From positions 86,924,001 through 86,988,000 of the forward strand of contig OZ231126.1 of the NCBI GenBank assembly GCA_965153355.1: 64,000 bases of DNA. Direction: 5' to 3'. This stretch comes from Flaccisagitta enflata. Taxonomy: Eukaryota > Chaetognatha > Sagittoidea > Aphragmophora. The notes below the pieces were generated by a model. That model saw nothing but the letters and a program-made list of their open reading frames with translations. It was not told the DNA's origin and ran no database searches. Shown here one piece after another: positions 10,310-19,499 of the stretch (position 1 is the stretch's first letter; every line of letters begins with the position of its first letter). Both the position numbers and the translations under genes were made by a program.

Positions 10310-10808
10310 GTTGGTATTCAGCCCACAGACCAGGACGAGGGACTTTTCATTCTTCCTCATTTTGTACCTCCTCTTCCGCTTTTTTGTTTATCTCTTGGTT
10401 TTCATTTTAGCTGTTGTCGTAGGTGTTTTTCTTTTTGTCCGTTGTTTCGCCAGCGCTTGTAAGTGGCGAATGTTGTGGTCTCACGGACGGACTATCACGC
10501 TGTTGCTGCTTATCCTCGCCATTGATTCGACCAAGATTCGTCCCGCATACAACGGAATGTCAACTCCATCGCTGTATCTGGCTGCTGATTCACTTCCGGA
10601 GTGTGGAGAATTCGCGATTACGACTCTGTTTACAGATATTCGGCGAATGGAAGTTCCATGCATTCATTCGATGCTTCTTGATATGGTCGAAGTTGCGAGG
10701 TAAAGACAGTAAAGTCAGGGATTTTAGTTAGCTTATGTCCTCGTTTGTATCTACAAGGTGTCTCATAAAGTAAAAGCAGTCACTCACACACACACACACA
10801 CACACACA

Positions 10809-10848
<40 letters not shown>

Positions 10849-10872
10849 CACATCAACTTGTGTGATCCACAA

Positions 10873-10932
<60 letters not shown>

Positions 10933-12012
10933 AGGATGAACCTAATCGTTCGTCAATTTTTTTCCCACCAATGAATGCAGATCAACTCCATCTGATGCGC
11001 GCGATTTTAGGGTCAATGCTTCCTTCTCCGATATTGATACTATGGAGCACCGCGGGATAAGCCAGATGGTTCATGTTATGATGGCGAGGTACCAACTCCC
11101 AGCATCTTCTTCTGCCGCAGCCTGGAAGCCCATAAGAAGAGATTTTGCCAGCACTGCCAAAAGATTTATCGATGTACATAACTTTGCACGAGCCGGGATT
11201 CGTCAGATGTTATTGATCATGGCTGGATTGGAGAGGTTATTGTTAATTGTTTTTCCTAGTGACATGTTTTTCCTAGTGACAAAAATGTCGACACCTGTAT
11301 AGTCACTTTGCCATTTTCATTCCAAATTACTTTGGTTTTAAAGGTACTCAAATTGAAACAAACTTGTACCATTTGGGTTCTTCACATAGCAAAAATCTAC
11401 ATGCCTCAGTTCCTGAAAAAAAATTATTTCTAAATTTTTTTGATAAAAAAAAAATCCTTTCAAACTTTTATAAATGATAAGATTTTTTTTACGTATACAA
11501 TTGTTTTTTATAAAAATAAAACTTGACAAAGAATTGTTTTTATTAAAATTGATTTTTTTTTTTTGGCAAATTTTGAGGTCAAAACAAAATTGGAAGATGA
11601 AAGAACATTAAAAATAATTTTTTTTATAATTTTTATTTTTTTATTTTACGTAACTATAGTAAAGGGATACTCCTAACCATTGCGTTGTGAAGCACCCAAG
11701 TAGAAGTTTACCATTTCACGGCTACCTTTTGTTTAGAGGTAATTAATTTTAGGGGAATTAATAACGCTTTCATTAGGCCCTCTCATTACGCACTCCTACT
11801 GTTAAAAAAAAACAGGAACCCGGGACCCTCAACACGCAACGACTCGCCAGTTCCGAAGAAAGCATGTCTGACGTACGGTGAAGCATTTGACTGCGAGGCG
11901 TATAAACGGTCTGGCTATTCTCATCAAGAATTAGCAGTTCACGTGATCAACGACTGCAATGAGCGGCGAGACCGAGATTACGTGTATGCTGAGAATTGTT
12001 GTTGTCATTGTT

Positions 12013-12082
<70 letters not shown>

Positions 12083-12372
12083 TTCATGATGATATTGTTG
12101 ATGTTGTCACTTGTATTTTTTGCTTTTGTTGAATCTTAAATCTTATATGAATATTTTTTTTTCTGTATCCAGGCCCAGGGATAAAGAAAACATCAAGCCA
12201 GATTTGTTGAGTAAAATTCGCTCTCATTTGGTCAACGCGTCAAACACTCTGAAACGAAAGCGAAATGAAGATAGGTCTAACTTCAAAGCACAGCCGGCCC
12301 TTACTGATGATCTGATTAAGGAATTGACGGACGAAGCTCTCCCAAGATCACGGCAGCAACAGCAACAACAGC

Positions 12373-12445
<73 letters not shown>

Positions 12446-13638
12446 GCAGCAGCAGCAGCAGCAGCAACAGCAACAGCAACGGCAGCCTCAAGCCTCACAA
12501 CAGCGTGCTTCTGGGGGAGGGAGAGGTACAGAAACATAAAAACAGAAGATTTTGCACGAGGTTTCTATTTTTTGGTCAACGTACAAATTTATATCCATGT
12601 AATCCATCCCCGCTCTAGCACTCAAAAAAAAAAAGCTAACATTATGATTTGCAAATGATTTCTTCTGACCAATTGCAAGTATATGATTTCTATCATTTGT
12701 TGGATTATCAAGGACGCCCAGTGGGACCGTTTCTTGATTGCAGTGAAAGTGGCCAAAGACAGAGAATTCAAAGGCTTATTAAATCCATCGAATCAGAGAC
12801 GGCTACATGGGGTCTGACGCTAACGCAAATTGCTGGGAGGATCATCTTGGTATTTAACAACAAACTGCTGCAGCCTATGGTTATGATTTACTGGTAACCT
12901 GGTAATTCACCCTAATATGTTTCTAAATGCCTGGGGTTACTTCCTTTTCCCGACAGCACCAGGAGCACGTATCAAATAGACCACTGGGTGCGATCGGCGC
13001 CCATATATTTCGCGGGGAGACCGACAAGATCATTGCAAAGAAGTCAATGCCGCCGGAAGAAGCGGAGTATATGAGATCAGTGGAACTGGCGGGGATTGGA
13101 CAAAGAATATGGACAAACATCCGTTTACGTCTTCAAAAATATGGAACCATCTTGCCAAGCTATCACCGACTGGTGGAGTACGCTGGATGTCTCAAGTACC
13201 CGATTCAACCATTTTTAGGTGGATGGCGAGCCTCATTGAAGGATATTGTGAAGGTACTGCCTACTTGATATTCAAATATTGCGAAAATATTTAATTCGCT
13301 GGCTCTATTCAGGCCACTTTTTTAGTCGTGTTCAAGCGACTACATAACTCGCCATGGGGGTGTTTCTAGTCACTGACAATCGCGTTTTGATCAGGCCACT
13401 TGGTCACTCGCTATGTTCGTTCGCTCGCACCCCTCACTCCGCTCTGTGTTCATGCTGGAAACGCGTTCCACAGGAACAAACGCGTTTTTCATCTTCGCTA
13501 GAAACCAGCCCTAAGTCCGTTCGTCCGTTGGTCAGCAACACTTTGCTTTTTTGGCATTTGCGATTTCTGGTCGGTAATTATGCACATGCGGACATTTTTT
13601 GTATTACTGCTCCTACCCATGATCCATCTATGCCTCTT

Positions 13639-13718
<80 letters not shown>

Positions 13719-14472
13719 GACAACATTTGAACGAACATGCGAAATTCCGGAAGTGGCCGCAAAGATTCGTAACTTACCGCCTGGGACGACGCTAAAATGT
13801 GAGTGGCTTTTGGGTTACGACAACGCCGGCAAAATGCGTGACGCGCATCAAAAGTCTTCGATCCAGGCAGCAAAGGATCGAGAAGCAGAGGAGGGTATGG
13901 AGTGCAAAGATGAAATTGCTGTCAAGTGGGTCATGACAAACATTTATTTATATTGATTCTGATGGAAATTTTTCCATAGTAAATGACAACTGGTCTCACA
14001 GATTTGTTGTGCTTTGTAATGGATTGCAATCAAACAAAAAAAAATCACACTGTAGTTTGGCACTAGATCCAAGGTAATGTCTTATAACAGCTTTCATCAT
14101 CATCAAAATGACTGACAGAAAGAAAAATGATTTCTTGTCAATTATTTCATGGATTCCAGCTGGGCTGGTTTATTGTGGAAATGACCTAGATGGTGCGGAG
14201 GAGAGTGACGAGGAAATATCGGATGATGACGAAGATACGGATGTGGAAGCGGATGCAGATGTTGCTGAAGATACGGATGACACATTCAAGGAATCTGAGC
14301 ATATCTGCCCTTCAAATCGAGAAACAGGACACGTTGCTCTCAGGTGAATTAGGACAACCCTGGAAAAAACTGTTCGTAATTAAAAAAATATTTCCAACCG
14401 ACATAGACATACCAAAATGATGCTAATGATGACGATGATAATTGTGTTTATAAACATAGATTGGGATGTTAG

Positions 14473-14529
<57 letters not shown>

Positions 14530-14690
14530 CGACTATGATCTCAATGATGATGACAATAATAATGACAATGGTGATGACGATGACAGTGATGATAATGATG
14601 ACAAAGATGATGGGGACACAGACAGACATACCAAAGTGATGATAATCATGAAGATGATAATTGTGTTTAAAAACATAGATAAAAAGTTAG

Positions 14691-14763
<73 letters not shown>

Positions 14764-14826
14764 AACGACGATTATGATATCAATGATGAACACATTAATG
14801 ATGACAATGGTGATGACGATGACAGA

Positions 14827-14857
<31 letters not shown>

Positions 14858-15212
14858 GGGAAAACGGTAATAAGGATGACATTAGCTCATATTGTATCCT
14901 CAATGAAGGCGTATCATTGCCAGCACGGGCGAAGTCATCTGGGAAAATCCCTTCGTCAGCAGCCCATGTGGTATGCGGCCGTATTTCTCCTTTCCAATAA
15001 GAGAAAATAAGGCGACGCAGCAACACATTCATGATTCCTTCCTCAATCGGGAAATTGACGAAGTCGAAGCTCAAGTTGTCGACCACATGTTCGGAAATCT
15101 CAACGTAAAAGTTTCGAATGAGATATTACCTTATCTCATGGATGGCAAGGCGATCGCGGAAGTGTGTGGTCTCCACGGCGCATACTGCGTAATGTGTCGT
15201 GCATCAAAAGAC

Positions 15213-15252
<40 letters not shown>

Positions 15253-17868
15253 GCCAGCACAATAAATGATCATATATGAGGGTAAAGCAGCAATCAATAC
15301 AATATTTTTCTAACTCTCAGCTTGTCACAATTTCTTCCAGCACACAAGGTGGAACGAATAAAGCAAGGCTTTAAAATTGAGCGGAAAATGGAAGAGGTGG
15401 TCGATTTGTATGAAGAACTGGTTGACCCTGTCACAAACGAGATTCCCAAGTGAGGCATGATGGGGAAAATATTGAAATTCACTTAGACCCTGCAATAACA
15501 GGGACTAATAAATTTCAAATGACATAGCAAATAAGACAGATTTTGAAAAATGTCCTGAAAGAATCTACATGTTATTTTCAAGATGAGGGGATTTCTGTTA
15601 CTCTTGGGTCCGTTATACACAGTGGGCCTTAATTGGATATGAATTAAAAAAAATCCCGATAGTAGTGACTTGTATAAGAAGGTACAATTTATTGTGGAAA
15701 ATCTATGTTGACCTTTGAAAAAAAATTCCCCTTGAAAATTTTTGTGAAATTTGTTAAAAAGTATCAATATTTCAGTTTGGAAATTCTGAGTCAAGATTCA
15801 TATTCCTGGTAAAATTTCCAATCATTTGATAGGTCACACTATATAGTTTCATGCAAAAATAAGATTCTCATGTTTTAAGCCACCGATACTTTATTTGTAA
15901 AGGTGGCATAGAAAATGAAAATTTTGTCTTTTTATAAATTTATAGAGTGCGACCTATCAAATGATTGGAAATTTTATCAGGAATATAAATCTTAAATCAG
16001 AAATCAAAAACACATAAAACCTAAAGTTTTATTACAAATATTTGATTGATTTAAAACGTCTTAGTCATTTATGCAAAAATTTTCAAGGGAAATTTTTTTT
16101 TGAGGGTCAATGTTAATTCTCCACTAAAAATTGTACCTACTTATACAAGTCACTACCATTAAGGATTTTTTTGAACTCATATCCAATTAAGGCCCACTGT
16201 GTATTGCAGTGTTACTGTACCTCAAAACCTAAATTGCAACTAATACCATCTTCAAAATTTCGAGAAATCAGCTGGAATTTGAATTCTATGATTACACTTG
16301 TAGTAACATAGACAATCTCTAATTATCAAGGTCGGATAGAGATTATCAAAAACGACAAGGCTTGACAAGTAGACCGTTATCCAAGAAAAATTTCAATGAA
16401 GCGCCGAGAATCCTCCATCTTCGCTTGCGATCATCAACGTGGATTGAAGAGCTCCTGATACGCCTCATCGCGCGACATCACCAATGGGGGACGAACAAGA
16501 GGCGGAAAGACAATGCGCTACGTCGACTGGAAAAAGCCAAGAAGAAGATGAAAGTAAAACTATCCACCTTCTCCTTCCCATTCTTTTCTCTATCGCCATC
16601 AACTTCATCATACACGCACGCTCAAATACAAGGCGATGATCTTCTTGTTATGAAATGTTTATTTTCCTATCAATCAGAGAGTTTTTGAGACACAAACGGG
16701 CATGCGTCTGGCGCAACCAAGCAGTAATGGTGGAACAAGCGAAAACGGTCCCTTGACATGGCGAATCTTTTCCCCTGGTACCTTATTTAATTGCACTCGC
16801 ACTCTTGCTTAATTACATTTCTGGTCAAGGGGTGGAAAGGCTGCGGGAATGTTGCTCTTTTGTTCAATTTTTAGTCGCGTGATACGTGACTCTACACCCT
16901 ACTCAGTGCGTTCATTGGTCAGTTCGTTAAAATTTTTGTTTCTTTTTCTTTTCGGCCCCTGCCCACCAGCACGCGATTTAACCCTATATGCGGCCTTGTT
17001 TTTGGTTCCTGTGGGTGTTCGGTCTCTTAGGCATGAAATCCTCCTACTCTTGGTCCCTTATTGTTTTTCTTCTCTACAGAGGCAGTACCAGCATTCGCAA
17101 TCCTTCTGGACAAGTGTAAAAAGAGGGAACAGTTTCTGCATGTCCATCTCGAACTAAGCATTCTCCTGAGGGTTGTCAGCTCGGATCATGCAATCGACGT
17201 TGATCGACTGGAAGCAAGCTTAAAAGATCTCTATGTCTACATCGCCAAAGAATTTCCTTGGGCGCGTGTAAGCGAGTCTCTTCATGCGCTTCTTGGACAC
17301 GGCGCCGAATTTGTACGACGGAACGGGAACATTGGACTGTCAACCTTATCGGAGCAAGGATCTGAGAGTAATTATGTTTTGTAGTTAACAATTTGTGATT
17401 CCGTTGGATTTCAACTGACCAACCAACCGACCTACACCGCAACCCATAGTTGCGTGTTTGAGACTGATAGATTGTGCAAATGGTGCAATGAATCACAATA
17501 GATTATGGTTTTCCAATTTCAACACTCACCCACGTATTCTTTAAACCTTAATGAAAATAGGTAACAACAAAACAAAAACATTTTTTCCAGGTGTGAATAA
17601 GTGGGTACGCCAATTTGGATCGACAGGCTCCCGGCAAACATCGCTCCTTGACAGTATCCAGGACACTTTCGTCAAGCTTCAGATACGCAGCGACCCAATA
17701 ATTCTCGAAAACCGAAGAAAGCCTCATTGCACCCATTGCAACATCGAGGACAACCACTGGACTGTCTCCTGTCCATCAAAGAAGACTGCCACCACGGAAG
17801 GACCGCTTTCCTTTGAGGAAGAGTTTGAACAGAGAGTAACAAGTTACTTTCTGTCGTCGGCAGGATGA
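10161..17868 (+). CDS. RAG1-like / Transib-superfamily recombinase gene, ~15 exons
   Basis: Fifteen exons, each bounded by usable splice sites with phases that agree throughout, give about 1,095 codons; RAG1 is about 1,040. The second half has the family's core landmarks in order: [13 protein letters not shown] (first Asp, D580), [19 protein letters not shown] followed by CVMC (second Asp D739, C754/C757), [30 protein letters not shown], and [22 protein letters not shown] (Glu E1003), then [10 protein letters not shown] and a C-x2-C-x5-H-x4-C knuckle (1050-1064). These match RAG1 and Transib transposases, DDE recombinases that cut DNA at recombination signals or TIRs in the nucleus. The N-terminal half is unlike anything I recognise. 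It contains a 2A-like NPGP motif (residues 218-221), about 40 Gln encoded in exon 5, and an acidic stretch. No stop interrupts the spliced frame. It could be an active transposon gene, a decaying copy or a domesticated gene. The first exon is uncertain. Confidence 0.8.
10454..10699 (+). CDS. RAG1-like gene exon 2
   Basis: Acceptor after a long polypyrimidine run ending GCCAG; donor GCGAG|GTAAAG. It encodes a hydrophobic stretch ([12 protein letters not shown]) and then [18 protein letters not shown]. No domain is recognised. The donor and phase fit exon 3 exactly. Confidence 0.6.
10785..10930. repeat. (CA)n / (GCAC)n microsatellite in an intron
   Basis: CA repeats with a (ACGC)n block at 10808-10848 and a short spacer. 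It lies in the intron between exons 2 and 3 of the RAG1-like gene. Confidence 0.95.
10981..11235 (+). CDS. RAG1-like gene exon 3, ending in half of a 2A-like motif
   Basis: Acceptor AATGCAG, donor GAGAG|GTTATT. It encodes a helical-looking segment ending [11 protein letters not shown] plus AG. The next exon supplies G and then NPGP, so the 2A-like motif exists only in spliced mRNA. The hydrophobic run before it resembles the context of 2A-like sequences in animal retroelements. Confidence 0.7.
11816..11983 (+). CDS. RAG1-like gene exon 4
   Basis: Acceptor AAACAG, donor ACGT|GTATGC. It begins by completing Arg and then NPGPSTR, followed by a polar segment with [10 protein letters not shown] and [14 protein letters not shown]. 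No zinc-finger spacing is convincing. Confidence 0.65.
12000..12082. repeat. (TTG)n microsatellite in an intron
   Basis: TTG triplets immediately downstream of exon 4. With the CAA run in exon 5 only about 280 bp away, the transcript could fold (UUG with CAA) across the intron-exon boundary. Confidence 0.9.
12173..12525 (+). CDS. RAG1-like gene exon 5, basic region and polyglutamine
   Basis: Acceptor TGTATCCAG, donor GGGAGAG|GTACAG. It encodes a basic region with TLKRKRNED (a possible nuclear localisation signal) and then about 40 Gln from a CAA/CAG run at about 12357-12480. The repeat length probably varies between individuals. Confidence 0.7.
12680..12849 (+). CDS. RAG1-like gene exon 6
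   Basis: Acceptor TTGCAAG, donor TCTTG|GTATTT. It encodes [14 protein letters not shown] and then an amphipathic segment ([15 protein letters not shown]). The position, before the catalytic core, matches the DNA-binding and dimerisation region of RAG1/Transib proteins, but I see no specific motif. Confidence 0.7.
12957..13253 (+). CDS. RAG1-like gene exon 7
   Basis: Acceptor CCCGACAG, donor GTGAAG|GTACTG; exactly 99 codons. It is helix-rich, with [14 protein letters not shown] and a [14 protein letters not shown] end. It sits immediately before the first catalytic Asp exon, equivalent to the pre-RNase H region of RAG1-like proteins. Confidence 0.75.
13356..13515. mobile_element. Family D element with GGGYGTTTCTAGT ends
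   Basis: Starts ATGGGGGTGTTTCTAGTCAC and ends near GCTAGAAACCAGCCCT; internal CACTTGGTCACTCGCTATG and GCACCCCTCACTCCGCTC motifs. A related copy lies at 43152-43436. The inverted TTTCTAG/CTAGAAA ends suggest a small TIR element. A family A-type hairpin (AGTCG..CGACT at 13325-13342) precedes it. Confidence 0.55.
13720..13894 (+). CDS. RAG1-like gene exon 8, first catalytic Asp
   Basis: The acceptor CTCTCCAG is formed directly by the end of a (CT)n microsatellite; donor GAGG|GTATGG. It encodes [21 protein letters not shown]. The Asp at 13819-13821 aligns by position and context with the first DDE Asp, equivalent to the Asp of Transib CDGSSG-type motifs and RAG1 D600. Confidence 0.75.
14160..14343 (+). 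CDS. RAG1-like gene exon 9, acidic insert
   Basis: Acceptor GGATTCCAG, donor CTCAG|GTGAAT. It encodes a highly acidic stretch ([21 protein letters not shown]) and then [14 protein letters not shown]. The acidic part has no counterpart that I know of in Transib cores and would sit as an insertion between the two catalytic Asp residues. Confidence 0.7.
14466..14865. repeat. (GAT)n arrays in an intron
   Basis: Three GAT blocks with a duplicated flank (CAAAATGATGCTAATGATGA / CAAAGTGATGATAATCATGA), so this is a tandem duplication of a GAT-bearing unit. It lies in the intron before exon 10. The Asp- or Met-rich ORFs are artefacts. Confidence 0.9.
14924..15216 (+). CDS. RAG1-like gene exon 10, second catalytic Asp and Cys pair
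   Basis: It encodes [17 protein letters not shown], similar to the WxNPxxSS...RP motif of Transib, and then [11 protein letters not shown] with Asp at 15141-15143 (equivalent to RAG1 D708), followed by C-x2-C in YCVMCRASK. The only donor that keeps phase with exon 11 is GAAG|GCAAAG, a GC-AG type intron. Confidence 0.8.
15341..15449 (+). CDS. RAG1-like gene exon 11
   Basis: Acceptor TTCTTCCAG, donor CCCAA|GTGAGG. It encodes [27 protein letters not shown] in charged helical style, following the Cys pair as in RAG1/Transib. The next intron carries a complete TA-flanked MITE. Confidence 0.75.
15618..16201. mobile_element. MITE with CACAGTG-starting TIRs and TA target duplication, in a RAG1-like gene intron
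   Basis: 584-bp foldback element. The left end is CACAGTGGGCCTTAATTGGA and the right end is its exact complement over more than 20 bp; long, imperfect inner arms continue to the centre. TA occurs at 15616-15617 and 16202-16203, consistent with Tc1/mariner-type insertion. The first seven bases equal the RSS heptamer. Non-coding. Confidence 0.8.
16331..16553 (+). CDS. RAG1-like gene exon 12
   Basis: Acceptor ATTATCAAG, donor ATGAAA|GTAAAA. It encodes [20 protein letters not shown], matching the conserved Transib 'LHA.IRFFE.LLHI' and RAG1 'LHCDIGNAAEFYKIF' position, and then a basic helix [17 protein letters not shown]. Confidence 0.8.
16678..16777 (+). CDS. RAG1-like gene exon 13, short exon with SNGGTSENG
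   Basis: Only 100 bp, with acceptor ATCAATCAG and donor CCCTG|GTACCT. It encodes [19 protein letters not shown], which matches the conserved Transib 'GxGxSNDGNTARRFF' segment and RAG1 'MRMNGNFARKLM'. The phases to exons 12 and 14 are exact. Confidence 0.75.
16866..17012 (-). mobile_element. Family A element in the intron before exon 14
   Basis: Starts TTTTTAGTCGCGTGATACGT (hairpin), has GCCCCTGCCCACC, and ends ATGCGGCCTTGTTTTT. Orientation is opposite to the 1174-1313 copy. Confidence 0.7.
17080..17367 (+). CDS. RAG1-like gene exon 14, catalytic Glu
   Basis: Acceptor TCTCTACAG, donor CTGAGA|GTAATT. It encodes a helical region, [20 protein letters not shown] (Transib 'YPWY.MPVTVHKILIHG' position), and then [14 protein letters not shown]. 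The second Glu is E1003, the likely third member of the DDE triad (RAG1 E962). Confidence 0.8.
17591..17868 (+). CDS. RAG1-like gene exon 15, C-terminal tail with zinc knuckle
   Basis: Acceptor TTTTCCAG, stop TGA at 17866-17868. It encodes [20 protein letters not shown] and QIRSDPII, the region after the catalytic Glu in RAG1/Transib. It then has [15 protein letters not shown], a C-x2-C-x5-H-x4-C motif. As I recall, invertebrate RAG1-like proteins carry a C-terminal CCGHC zinc motif in this position; here the spacing is one residue longer and the Gly is replaced. Confidence 0.8.
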
Positions 17869-17914
17869 ACGCCATCGTTACTGTTTGTGTGATGACCTGT
17901 ACTAGGATCAAGCT

Positions 17915-18140
17915 CATTCATTCATTCATTCATTTATACATTCATTCATTCATCCATACATCCCTTCATCCATTCATTCATTCATTCATACATCCATTCA
18001 TCCAATCATACATTCATCCAATCATCCAATCATCCATTCATCTATTCAGCCATTCATCCAATCATCCATTCATCCATTCATCCAATCATCCATTCATCCA
18101 TTCATCCATTCTTCCGTTCATCCATTCATCTATTCAGCCG
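17915..18140. repeat. (CATT)n / (CATC)n array
   Basis: Degenerate CATTCATTCATC-type repeats just downstream of the RAG1-like stop codon. ORFs here are artefacts. Confidence 0.95.
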
Positions 18141-18259
18141 GTCTATGTATTTGTTTGTATTCATATGACACAAAACTTCTGTAAAGTGGATTCACGCTAG
18201 CAATCACAATTTTCAGATACATTTTTTTTCTCTATTTTTTGACATAATCTAAGAATAAT

Positions 18260-18265
18260 AATAAA
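18260..18265 (+). promoter_or_regulatory. Candidate polyadenylation signal of the RAG1-like gene
   Basis: AATAAA about 390 bp after the stop codon, beyond a (CATT)n array in the presumed 3' UTR. Supported only by the hexamer and its position. Confidence 0.3.
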
Positions 18266-18589
18266 ATGAGAAATATAGCTACCCAAATATTATGTAGAAG
18301 GGCACGGGCAGTGATAGATCAGTTAAGAAAGCATTTAGGCAGTGGTTGTAACACCAGAACAAAAAAAAAGAAAAAAAACCAGTAAAAGTAACAGACTTAC
18401 CAACCAATCTAAAAATGGATAGATATATAGATTTTGCACATTACAAAGCATTTTATGAAATCAAGTTATGTTAAAAAAATCTGAACAGTATCTGGGTCCG
18501 CGACGGAAGGGGGGTTAAAGATCACCAATTCCATAAGATCGCTACGACCAAAAGATCACTAACTCTGTAAATTCGCTAAAACTATAAGT

Positions 18590-19480
18590 CTTTACATTTA
18601 GAGCCTCATGCAAAGTTTCATGCAAATCCGTTGAAAAATGGCAAAGTTATGCATGTTTTTCACTTTTAGGCTAGTAGGGTGGTTAGGTGGTAAGCTGGTT
18701 TGGGTTAATAGTGTGCATATGTTGAGATCTTCCATTTAGAGACTCCGTACGAAGTTTCCACCAAATTGGTTGAAAAATAGCCAATTTATGCAAGTTTTAC
18801 ACTTTTAGGCCGATAAGCTGGTTGGGTGGTAGGTCGGTTCAATCAGTTAGCATGCTCAAACATAAATAAATCACATACATGTGTTGAGTCCCTCCATTTA
18901 GAGACTCCATACCAAATTTCAACCAAATTGGTAGAAAAATGCCAAAGATATGCATATTTTTCACTTTTAGGCTGGTAGGCTGGTTAGGTGGTAGGCTGGT
19001 TTGACAGGATAAATAGTGTGCATATGTTGAGTTCTTCCATTTAGAGAGTCCATACCAGGTCTCAACCAAATTAATTGAAAAATGACAAATTTATGCAAGT
19101 TTTTCACTTTTTGATCGGTAGGCTGGTCGGGTGGTAGGTCGTTTGGCGGGTTAGCACGCCCAAATGCATATAAATCACATACATATGTTGAGTCCTTCCA
19201 TTTAGAGACTCCATACCAAATTTCAACCAAATTGGTTAAAGAATGCCAAAGTTATGCACATTTTTCACTTTTAGGCTGGTAGGCTGGTTGGGCCGGTTGG
19301 GTTGGTTGGATCACAAAAATTGGATAGGATGTAAAGCGCCTTACCCTAGTACAACTTCCCACCAAATATGAACCAAATCGGTCAAAGCATAAAAAAGTTA
19401 TCCATTTTTCAAAATGATCACAACGACGACAACAACGACAACGACGAGGACACCCACCCGCCTTGAATTATAGTCCACGT
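18590..19480. repeat. Family B: ~155-bp tandem units with GGCTGGTAGGCTGGTT
   Basis: Four to five diverged units, each with CCATTTAGAGACTCCATACC, an AACCAAATTGGTTGAAAAAT core and TTTTTCACTTTTAGGCTGG. The array ends CACCCACCCGCCTTGAATTA. Reverse-oriented copies lie at 23615-23990, with fragments at 25670-25735 and 28680-28950. There is no conserved ORF. Confidence 0.75.
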
Positions 19481-19499
19481 CGGAATGATATTCTGTCGC

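Noticed and set aside
14417-15010. 197-codon ORF spanning GAT repeats and part of exon 10
   Set aside because: It is out of frame with the recombinase core; only the 14924-15216 reading fits both neighbours.
15618-15624. True RSS (heptamer-spacer-nonamer) next to the RAG1-like gene
   Set aside because: CACAGTG is present, but no ACAAAAACC-like nonamer lies 12 or 23 bp away, and the flanks are TA.
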